From Microvirga lotononidis (GTDB taxonomy: Bacteria; Pseudomonadota; Alphaproteobacteria; Rhizobiales; Beijerinckiaceae): a stretch of 64,000 bases of DNA. Positions 35,830 through 42,677 of this stretch are shown one piece after another. Below the pieces are notes generated by a model. The model saw only the letters and a list, made by a program, of their open reading frames with translations. It did no database searches and was not told the origin of the DNA. Within the stretch, counting starts at the first letter, position 1. Each line of letters opens with the position of its first letter. The stretch covers positions 1,624,001-1,688,000 of the forward strand of contig NZ_CP141048.1 of the NCBI RefSeq assembly GCF_034627025.1, given 5' to 3'. Position numbers and translations under genes: made by a program.

Positions 35830-36120
35830 ATGAAGCCCATCCTCGCGTCTCTCGTCATGGCCGGTTTCGTGACGGGAGCGGTGGCCCAGACGGGAGCCAC
35901 GACCTTGACCATGACCTGTGCCGAGGCCAGGGGAATCGTGGCCTCGCAAGGCGCCGTCGTCCTCCGCACTGGACCAACGACTTACGACCGCTATGTCAGA
36001 GATTCGAGGTTCTGCGCGCTCCCGGAAACGGCACGGCCCGCCTGGGTGAGAACGGCCGATGTCGCTCAATGTCCCATTGGCGGGGTTTGCCGTTCCAACG
36101 AGATCGACAATGGTCGTTGA
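35830..36120 (+). CDS. Small secreted four-cysteine protein (paralogue B)
   Basis: This 96-residue protein has a signal peptide (MKPILASLVMAGFVTGAVA). The mature part shares with paralogue A the core SQGAVVLRTGPTTYDRYVRD and four cysteines (TMTC, RFC, AQC, GVC). It is the most diverged of the three: the usual CFVGYRC end is CPIGGVC here. It is followed 80 bases later by paralogue C, suggesting local duplication. The function is unknown. Confidence 0.75.
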   Translation: MKPILASLVMAGFVTGAVAQTGATTLTMTCAEARGIVASQGAVVLRTGPTTYDRYVRDSRFCALPETARPAWVRTADVAQCPIGGVCRSNEIDNGR

Positions 36121-36200
36121 GGGGCATGGATGCGGCGAAGTCTCCTGGTAGGGAACGGTCCAGGGTCGATCCGCCGTCACAACGAGACAGGAGGCCGCCC

Positions 36201-36494
36201 ATGAAGCGAGCCGTGATCGTGTTGATGTCTTCTGCCTTCCTGACCGGCGCGCAGGCCCAGCCGCGTCCGTCGACGCTGGCCGCTCCCTGCGGTGCCAGCC
36301 AGCAATTGGTGTTTGCGCGAGGCGCCATCGTCCTGGGAACCGGCGGCCAGACCTACGACCGGTTCGTGCGCGACGAAACCTTCTGCGCGATCGGCGAATA
36401 CGCCCAGCAGGCCTACGTCCCGAGCCGCGACACGCCGTGGTGCTTCGTCGGATACCGCTGCAAGCAGGGCCCGAGGGATTTGTGGGACGATTGA
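36201..36494 (+). CDS. Small secreted four-cysteine protein (paralogue C)
   Basis: This 97-residue protein has a signal peptide (MKRAVIVLMSSAFLTGAQA), the core ARGAIVLGTGGQTYDRFVRD and the CFVGYRC end, very close to paralogue A at 24211-24498. Four cysteines are conserved. GGAGG lies 5 bases upstream of the ATG, a strong start. It is adjacent to paralogue B. It is likely periplasmic; no enzyme motif is visible. Confidence 0.78.
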   Translation: MKRAVIVLMSSAFLTGAQAQPRPSTLAAPCGASQQLVFARGAIVLGTGGQTYDRFVRDETFCAIGEYAQQAYVPSRDTPWCFVGYRCKQGPRDLWDD

Positions 36495-36590
36495 GATCTG
36501 TCCTCGCCTGAGGGCGGACGCCTTGTCGGAAGCGCATCGTCGGGCACGGACAACCGTGTCCGCCTCCGCTGCCGGCTGAACAGGCGTAGA

Positions 36591-37013
36591 TCATCCGGGC
36601 ATCTTGAGCCACTGGCTGCGCGGCTTCAGGGACGTGCGGGCGCGGGAGTGGCTGGCGCGCCAAGCCGACGGCGTCTGTCCGGACCAGCGCCGGAACGCGC
36701 GGGTGAAGGCACTCAGCTCCGAATACCTCAGGACTGCGGCGATCTGGTTCACCGCCATGTCGGTGTTCTCCAGCAGCTCGCAGGCGATCTCGAAACGCAC
36801 CTCGTTGGCCACTTGACGGAAGGCCAGTCCCTCCGTGCGCAGGTGACGGCTCATGGTGCGGCGATGCATCGAGAACAGGCGGGCGACAGCCGCGGCGGAA
36901 CAGGTGTCCCGGAGCAGCTCGGTGCGAAGCACCCGCCGCAGGTCCTCGGTCAGGGGGCCGGAGCCATGGCCCGGCGGTATCTCGTCTGTCCTGCGGGTGG
37001 ATGACATCTCCAT
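36591..37013 (-). CDS. AraC-type regulator fragment (DNA-binding domain only)
   Basis: This 140-residue protein consists of an AraC-type double helix-turn-helix (FSMHRRTMSRHLRTEGLAFR and LRYSELSAFTRAFRRWSGQT). It is closely similar to the C-terminal third of the regulator at 39553-40737 but lacks that protein's 230-residue N-terminal sensing domain. The ATG at 37013 follows GGAGGGG; an ATG at 37064 with GGAG is an alternative. It is either a genuine single-domain regulator or the 3' end of a truncated paralogue. Confidence 0.7.
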   Translation of the reverse strand: MEMSSTRRTDEIPPGHGSGPLTEDLRRVLRTELLRDTCSAAAVARLFSMHRRTMSRHLRTEGLAFRQVANEVRFEIACELLENTDMAVNQIAAVLRYSELSAFTRAFRRWSGQTPSAWRASHSRARTSLKPRSQWLKMPG

Positions 37014-37231
37014 GATCCCCTCCGCCTCTCCGGCAGCCGCGCCGCCCTCGAACAGCGCCATCATGGCCGCTCCGGCAACCGCCTGCTTGACCTCTTGTGA
37101 CTTCCTTTTGACACTTGGGACCAGAGGGAGGCTGCGATGCGGGCGCGCAGGACGCATCCGGCCCGGGATCGGGGCCCTGGATACGCTCCCAACAGTCGTT
37201 CCCATTTGGCAGCGCTTTGGGATCCGATGCG

Positions 37232-39406
37232 CTAACCGCCTTCTTCCGGCTTGCCCTTGACGAGGGTGAGCATCTGCCGGGCGGCCGCCGGCTCGGCATC
37301 CCCGCGACCTGCCACCTGGACGGTCGGGAATGCGAACTCGACGCCGTTCTCGTCGAAGGCCTTCTTGAGCATCGCGAAGGCCTTGCGCCGGATCACGAAC
37401 TGCTCGCCCGGACGCGTCATCATCTTCATGCGCAGCTGGATGGCGAAGTCGCCGAACTGCTCCACGCCCTGCATCTTCAACGGCTCGATGATGTTGGGGG
37501 CGCATTCCGGATCCGCCGCCAGCTCCTTGCCCACCTGCTTGATGATCTTCTTCGCCTTGTCGAGATCGGTATCGTAGGTGACGCTGATGGTCATCTTGTC
37601 GATGACCCAGTCGCGGCTCATGTTCTCCACCGCCCCGAGCTGACCGTATGGGACGGTGAAGATGGGGCCGCGATGATGCCGCAGCTTCACGGAGCGGAAT
37701 CCCAGTTTCTCCACGGTGCCCTTGTACGAGCCGCTCTGGATGTACTCGCCGACCCGGAAGGCGTCGTCGAGCAGGTAAAAAATGCCGCTGATGACGTCCC
37801 TCACCAGGGTCTGGGACCCGAACCCCACGGCCACGCCGAAGATACCCGCGCCCGCGATGAGCGGACCGATCTCCACGCCCAGGGACGAAAGCACCATGAG
37901 CACGGCGACGGTCGCCAGAACGATGAACACGGCCATGCGGAGCATCGGCAGCAGCGTTCGGACCCGCGCCTGGCGCAGGGCGTCCTCGCTTCCTGGAGTC
38001 GCCCCGGCCTGCAGGCGTGTCAGCTTGCGGTCGATCTGCGTCTTCACCACCTGCCAGAGGAGGTCGGCCACCAGCAGGATCACGATGCTGCTGAGCACGC
38101 CCCGGACGAGACGCATGACGACGGTGTCGCGGCTCGTCATCTCGCCCAGGTCGGTCCCCCAGACCCATGCGAGGAACAGGACAGCCCCGACGATCAGAAG
38201 CGCCCGTATGCCCCGGTCGAGATAGACGGCCCAGAGTTCATGGCTGTAGCCCGCCTCCGGGGCCTCCAGGGGCCGCAGCAGATGGCGGGCGGAGTCCCTG
38301 GTGATCTTCACGGCCTGGACCAGTAATGCGCCCACGGCCAGAAGCCAGAACGGACCCATCAGGCCCGCGACCCACAAGCCCCACAGCAGGACGAGATAAA
38401 GAGACAGCAGCCACGTGCCGATCGTGTGATGCTGGGGCGGGCGCTCAGATGCTTCCGACGGAGCCGGGAAAGGAGCCGGCCAGCGCCAGACGGCCTCGAT
38501 CGCGAGGACCAGAAGGCCGATCCCCAGGGAATACGCAACCAGCCTGCGGCCGTCGGGCGAAAAACCGAGGGTGGTCACCGACTCGACGGTGGCCCAGCCG
38601 AAGGCGAACCATCCGACGAGCAGCACGATGCGGCGATGCCAGAAGCGTGCCGCCGCATCGGTCATCGGCACGACCCGGAGAACGTCAGGAGCGTGGAGGC
38701 CCACCGGCCAGGGCGAGAGCAGCACGCGGCTCACCAGCAGCGCAACCCGCAACAGGAGCGCCGCAAGGAGATAGGCGAGCACGATCCGCCTGAGCAGAGG
38801 CGGCCAGTCGAAGATCAGGAACGCGCCGATGCTTCCCAACCCGAAGATCACCACATGGGCCAGACCGAATGCGAGACGCCAGCCGACCAGACGCAGCCGG
38901 TCCCTGGCCGTTTGCACGGGTTGGGAAACGATCCGCCTGCCTGCGGCTCCCGTGATCCTGCGGAAGATCCATTCGGCCCCGGCTCCGAGGCACAGGAAGC
39001 CGAGCACGAGGAGGACGACGTCGACCGCCGACCGGCTCTGGAGTTCCTGCGACAGCAGATCGGCCGCCCGCTTGGTCTCGTAGGGCAAACGCGGCACCGC
39101 CGCCGCCAGGGAAGCGAGATGCGCCCGCAGCGCGTCGACACGCCTCGCCATCAGGTCGGAATTCATGTCCTGCGGCTGTTGCGGCGTCTCCGCGGCCGAG
39201 GGGGCCGTGCGCGCCTGCTTGTCGATCCAGGCCCGCGTCGCGGGATCCTCCAGGAGCCGCAGAAGCTCCTGAACCTGCGCGGGTGGGGGTGTGGGCGCAG
39301 CCGCGTCGGCCTGAGCCCGGGCCGGGCCGGCGCCGACCTGAACCAGGATCAGGACCATCAGCCCCCAAAGAGCAGCGACCAAGGTTTTGGAGGGTCTCAC
39401 GCTCAC
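37232..39406 (-). CDS. Large MscS-family mechanosensitive channel (YbiO-like)
   Basis: This 724-residue inner-membrane channel relieves turgor on hypo-osmotic shock. It has a signal-like first helix, a periplasmic segment with helical repeats, about ten hydrophobic segments and a C-terminal MscS core. The pore helix is in GPLIAGAGIFGVAVGFGSQT near residue 535, and the beta domain starts at VRDVISGIFYLLDDAFRVGE. Length and layout fit the YbiO/YjeP-type large MscS proteins rather than the 286-residue MscS. Confidence 0.9.
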   Translation of the reverse strand: MSVRPSKTLVAALWGLMVLILVQVGAGPARAQADAAAPTPPPAQVQELLRLLEDPATRAWIDKQARTAPSAAETPQQPQDMNSDLMARRVDALRAHLASLAAAVPRLPYETKRAADLLSQELQSRSAVDVVLLVLGFLCLGAGAEWIFRRITGAAGRRIVSQPVQTARDRLRLVGWRLAFGLAHVVIFGLGSIGAFLIFDWPPLLRRIVLAYLLAALLLRVALLVSRVLLSPWPVGLHAPDVLRVVPMTDAAARFWHRRIVLLVGWFAFGWATVESVTTLGFSPDGRRLVAYSLGIGLLVLAIEAVWRWPAPFPAPSEASERPPQHHTIGTWLLSLYLVLLWGLWVAGLMGPFWLLAVGALLVQAVKITRDSARHLLRPLEAPEAGYSHELWAVYLDRGIRALLIVGAVLFLAWVWGTDLGEMTSRDTVVMRLVRGVLSSIVILLVADLLWQVVKTQIDRKLTRLQAGATPGSEDALRQARVRTLLPMLRMAVFIVLATVAVLMVLSSLGVEIGPLIAGAGIFGVAVGFGSQTLVRDVISGIFYLLDDAFRVGEYIQSGSYKGTVEKLGFRSVKLRHHRGPIFTVPYGQLGAVENMSRDWVIDKMTISVTYDTDLDKAKKIIKQVGKELAADPECAPNIIEPLKMQGVEQFGDFAIQLRMKMMTRPGEQFVIRRKAFAMLKKAFDENGVEFAFPTVQVAGRGDAEPAAARQMLTLVKGKPEEGG

Positions 39407-39552
39407 GGTCCACTCCGATCAGGCCTGATTACCTATATGGGTAACCGATCTGGCTGCGGGCGTTAATCCCGAGCGTCGCGCCCGGATGCGAATCCATCCT
39501 CGATTCATGGTGCGATCCCCCTGGTTTTGCCGGAAGCGACAGCCCAGGAGCT

Positions 39553-40737
39553 TCACTGTAGGCCGCCCGATGCGCGATGCTTGACCCGTGAGGACAATCC
39601 ATTGACATTTTGGGCCGCCGGGGCGCCGTTGGAGCGGCCATCGGTCCGCCAGGCCTTCGGCGTTCGACCCGACCATCGCCGAAACGCCCGGGTGAAGGCG
39701 CTGGCTTCCGAATAGCCCAGCGCCGCCGCGATTTGCCCCAGGGGCACCTCGGTATCCTGCAGCAATTGCCGGGCAATCTCGAACCGGATCTCGTTGGCGA
39801 TCGCCCTGTAGCCCATGCCACCATCCCTCAGGCGGCGGCTCAGGGTCCGGCGGTGCATGGCCAGCGTCTCGGCGATCGCCTCGGCCGAGCAGCGGGCGCT
39901 CGTCAGGCGGGTGCGCAGCAGCCGCCGGATGTCGTCCGAAAACTCGCGGCCCTGAGCGATCTTCATCTGCCGGATGCGCTCCTCCAGCACCTCCCGCACC
40001 ATCGGATCGGCACCTTCGATCCGATGGTCCAGATCATGGACCGGGAAAACGAGGGTGGCGCTCTCCTGGTTGAACCGGACGGGCGCCCGGAAATGGCGCC
40101 GATACGGCTCCTGATCGGCGGGAGCGACACGGGGCAGCAGCACCTCGGTCGGATTCCATTCGGATCCGCACAGGGCGCGAAGGGCGTTGACCGCCACCGC
40201 AAGGGAGCCGTCGGAGATCTGATCCGCGCTCTCCGCCTCGGGCTGGTAGATCGCGAAGCTCAACAGGGCCATGCCGTCGCTCATCGTCAGCGAGGGCACG
40301 GCGCCCCGGTTCTGGATGCTCAGATTCGCCACGAGCGCCCGCACGGCATCTCCCACGGTCTCGGAATGCTGCATCAGACGGCCGACCAGTCCCAAGGACA
40401 GGATCGTGGCGTGTCGGCCGGCCAGCAATCCGAAATGCTGACACCGGGTCCGGGCGACGCTCAGGGTCAGGAGCCGGCCCAGGGCCGCGTGGGGAATGAT
40501 GTTCGCCCCATCGTCGAAGAGGCCCGGATCGAGGCCCGCCTCGCGGATGACCGGGGCCGGATCGATGCCGAATTCGCGCAGGGTCGGCGCAATTTCCTTG
40601 GCGACACCCAGATGGATGTAGCCGGGAGGGAGCGTGCGACCCAATCCCGCCGGAACCGTGGACGAGAGCGATATGGGCCGTTCCTGACCGTTGCTCTTAC
40701 TCTTGAGCGCAGGCCCGATGTCGTTGGTCATCGCCAT
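39553..40737 (-). CDS. AraC family transcriptional regulator
   Basis: This 394-residue regulator has an N-terminal arabinose-binding-like domain (PF12625 type; IAPTLREFGIDPAPVIREAG near residue 55) and a C-terminal AraC HTH (MHRRTLSRRLRDGGMGYRAI, then YSEASAFTRAFRRWSGRTPK). The ATG at 40737 follows AGAAGG. The nearest paralogue is the truncated copy at 36591-37013, on the other side of the MscS gene. Two 13-bp direct repeats lie just upstream of its start. Confidence 0.88.
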   Translation of the reverse strand: MAMTNDIGPALKSKSNGQERPISLSSTVPAGLGRTLPPGYIHLGVAKEIAPTLREFGIDPAPVIREAGLDPGLFDDGANIIPHAALGRLLTLSVARTRCQHFGLLAGRHATILSLGLVGRLMQHSETVGDAVRALVANLSIQNRGAVPSLTMSDGMALLSFAIYQPEAESADQISDGSLAVAVNALRALCGSEWNPTEVLLPRVAPADQEPYRRHFRAPVRFNQESATLVFPVHDLDHRIEGADPMVREVLEERIRQMKIAQGREFSDDIRRLLRTRLTSARCSAEAIAETLAMHRRTLSRRLRDGGMGYRAIANEIRFEIARQLLQDTEVPLGQIAAALGYSEASAFTRAFRRWSGRTPKAWRTDGRSNGAPAAQNVNGLSSRVKHRASGGLQ

Positions 40738-41050
40738 GGCCTTCTCGCAGAGTTCTGATACGTGACAGATTTCTGATATGTGATTCAGGACCGTAGGTTC
40801 GGTCCACCTGAACGCGGACGCCTTGACCAAGATCAAATTAACATAAGTTATCCGATGATTGCAGCTCAATCTCGGGCGCAAACTTGGCTATTTCGATCGA
40901 CTCTCCGCTGCTTGAATCGCATCCGCGTCAGGATTGATCTGTCGTGGCACAGGTCTCATAGGAGAATGTCTCGTCAGTGAGCTTCGGCACGAGCCGCAAC
41001 CCGCCCCTCTCGCAGCGAGTCGGCTCGCGGCATTTGCATAGGACCGCCTC
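40738..41050. other. Divergent intergenic region, araC-type gene / luciferase-like gene
   Basis: About 310 bases hold the promoters of both neighbours. The direct repeats at 40753-40783 are the only clear structure. The rest shows no gene or RNA that could be recognised. Confidence 0.4.
40753..40783. promoter_or_regulatory. 13-bp direct repeats before the AraC-type gene
   Basis: TTCTGATACGTGA (40753-40765) and TTCTGATATGTGA (40771-40783) differ at one base and are spaced by 18 bases. They lie 16-46 bases upstream of the regulator's start codon. This is the usual form of an AraC half-site pair, so an autoregulatory operator is likely. Confidence 0.55.
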
Positions 41051-42067
41051 ATGAAGAAGATCGGCTTTCTCTCGTTCGGGCATTGGTCACCCTCGCCGCA
41101 GTCGCAGACGCGCTCGGCCCGCGATACGCTCCTCCAATCCATCGACCTCGCCGCCGCGGCCGAGGAACTGGGCGCGGACGGCGCCTATTTCCGCGTCCAT
41201 CATTTCGCGCGCCAGCTCGCCTCGCCCTTCCCGCTGCTGGCGGCGATCGGCGCGAAGACGCGCCGCATCGAAATCGGTACCGCCGTCATCGACATGCGCT
41301 ACGAGAACCCGCTCTACATGGCCGAGGATGCGGGCGCGGCCGACCTGATCAGCAATGGGCGCCTTCAGCTCGGCATCAGCCGCGGCTCGCCCGAACAGGT
41401 GATCGATGGCTGGCGTTATTTCGGCTACGGGCCTGACGAAGGGCAAAGCGACGCGGACATGGCCCGCCACCACACGGACGTGTTTCTGAACGTCCTCAAG
41501 GGCGAGGGTTTCGCCGAGCCGAACCCGCGCCCGATGTTCCCCAACCCGCCCGGCCTGCTGCGCCTCGAGCCGCATTCGGAAGGTCTTCGCGATCGCATCT
41601 GGTGGGGGTCCGCCTCCAACGCGACGGCCATCTGGGCGGCGGAGCGGGGCATGAACCTCCAGAGCTCGACCCTGAAGGAGGACGAGTCGGGCGAACCCTT
41701 CCACGTCCAGCAGGCCAAGCAGATCCGCCGCTACAGGGAAGCCTGGAAGGAAGCCGGGCATGCCCGCGAGCCCCGCGTCTCGGTGTCACGCTCGATCTTC
41801 GCGCTCGTGAACGACCGCGACCGCGCCTATTTCGGCCATGGCAAGGATGGCGACCAGATCGGCGTCATCGACAACATGCGGGCGATCTTCGGCCGTTCCT
41901 ATGCGGCGGAGCCGGACAGGCTCGTCGAGGAGCTCAAGGCCGACGAGGCCGTTGCCGAAGCCGATACGCTGCTTCTGACCGTACCGAACCAGCTCGGCGT
42001 CGATTACAACGCCCACGTCATCGAAGCCATTCTGAAGCATGTGGCCCCGGCCCTGGGCTGGCGCTAG
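41051..42067 (+). CDS. LLM class flavin-dependent oxidoreductase
   Basis: This 338-residue cytoplasmic enzyme of the luciferase-like monooxygenase family uses reduced FMN or F420-like flavin. It has the barrel start MKKIGFLSFGHWSP, the HHFARQLASPFPLLAAIGAK segment near residue 50, RRIEIGTAVIDMRYENPLYM near residue 73 and GRLQLGISRGSPEQV near residue 103. No partner reductase is adjacent and the substrate is unknown. It is transcribed away from the AraC-type regulator, which may control it. Confidence 0.88.
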   Translation: MKKIGFLSFGHWSPSPQSQTRSARDTLLQSIDLAAAAEELGADGAYFRVHHFARQLASPFPLLAAIGAKTRRIEIGTAVIDMRYENPLYMAEDAGAADLISNGRLQLGISRGSPEQVIDGWRYFGYGPDEGQSDADMARHHTDVFLNVLKGEGFAEPNPRPMFPNPPGLLRLEPHSEGLRDRIWWGSASNATAIWAAERGMNLQSSTLKEDESGEPFHVQQAKQIRRYREAWKEAGHAREPRVSVSRSIFALVNDRDRAYFGHGKDGDQIGVIDNMRAIFGRSYAAEPDRLVEELKADEAVAEADTLLLTVPNQLGVDYNAHVIEAILKHVAPALGWR

Positions 42068-42127
42068 AGTATTTTTTCGGCGAAGCGGACCCGGTTCGCC
42101 ATCAAAATATGCGGTCAGCAAAAATAG

Positions 42128-42159
42128 AGAGATGATTCCACGCCAGTGGAATCATCTCT
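42128..42159. terminator. 14-bp perfect hairpin between convergent genes
   Basis: AGAGATGATTCCAC and GTGGAATCATCTCT form a perfect 14-bp stem with a 4-base loop, lying between the convergent luciferase-like and merR-type genes. It probably works as a bidirectional terminator. GATTCCAC...GTGGAATC palindromes are frequent in Rhizobiales intergenic DNA. Confidence 0.65.
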
Positions 42160-42185
42160 AAGGATCGAACCGAACGCGCAACACG

Positions 42186-42602
42186 TTAATGCCGATCGTG
42201 CCTGCACTGGCCGTGATCGGCGAGCACCTCGATGATCCGGCATTCGGAGATCTTCCGATGGTCGCACGCGACCATCGCCTCGAGTTCGTCGCGCAGGGCC
42301 GTGAGCCGGGCGATCTTGTCGTTGACCTCGTCGAGATGAGCTTTGGTGATCTCGTGCACCTCCCCGCACGCGCGGTCGGGTGCGCCCGTGAGGTCCAGGA
42401 GCTGCCGGATGGCCTCGACTTCGAACCCGAGTTCGCGGGCATGGCGGATGAAGTTGAGCCGGCGGACGTCGCCCACGTCATAACGCCGCTGCTGGCCCTC
42501 CGTCCGGGTCGGCTCGGCCAGGAGACCGATCTGCTCGTAATAGCGGATGGTCGGCACCTTCACCTGGGCCTGCCGCGACAGCTCTCCGATCGTCAGGGAC
42601 AT
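42186..42602 (-). CDS. MerR-family heavy-metal regulator (CadR/ZntR/PbrR type)
   Basis: This 138-residue regulator bends the promoter DNA when metal binds. The N-terminal HTH is IGELSRQAQVKVPTIRYYEQ. The dimer helix is followed by cysteines in ACGEVHEI, MVACDHRKISECRI and HGQCRHDRH, the metal ligands of Cd/Zn/Pb sensors, plus a His-rich end. It is divergent from a metal efflux ATPase with a shared operator in the 75-base gap. Confidence 0.92.
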   Translation of the reverse strand: MSLTIGELSRQAQVKVPTIRYYEQIGLLAEPTRTEGQQRRYDVGDVRRLNFIRHARELGFEVEAIRQLLDLTGAPDRACGEVHEITKAHLDEVNDKIARLTALRDELEAMVACDHRKISECRIIEVLADHGQCRHDRH

Positions 42603-42614
42603 GCGAGAAACCTC

Positions 42615-42645
42615 TTGAACCTCTAGTCGCTAGAGGATGTAGGCT
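42615..42645. promoter_or_regulatory. MerR-type promoter/operator for the metal efflux ATPase
   Basis: A -35 element TTGAAC (42615-42620) and a -10 element TAGGCT (42640-42645) are separated by a 19-base spacer that holds the palindrome CCTCTAG-TCG-CTAGAGG (42620-42636). An over-long spacer containing a dyad is diagnostic of promoters activated by MerR-family DNA distortion. It faces the ATPase gene. Confidence 0.85.
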
Positions 42646-42677
42646 CCGCGCGAATCGAAGTGAAGAGGTCTTTTGCG

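Noticed and set aside
36591..38168. Long 525-codon minus-strand frame ending in the AraC-type fragment
   Set aside because: Its upstream two thirds are the shadow of the MscS gene; only the last 140-157 codons encode a real domain.
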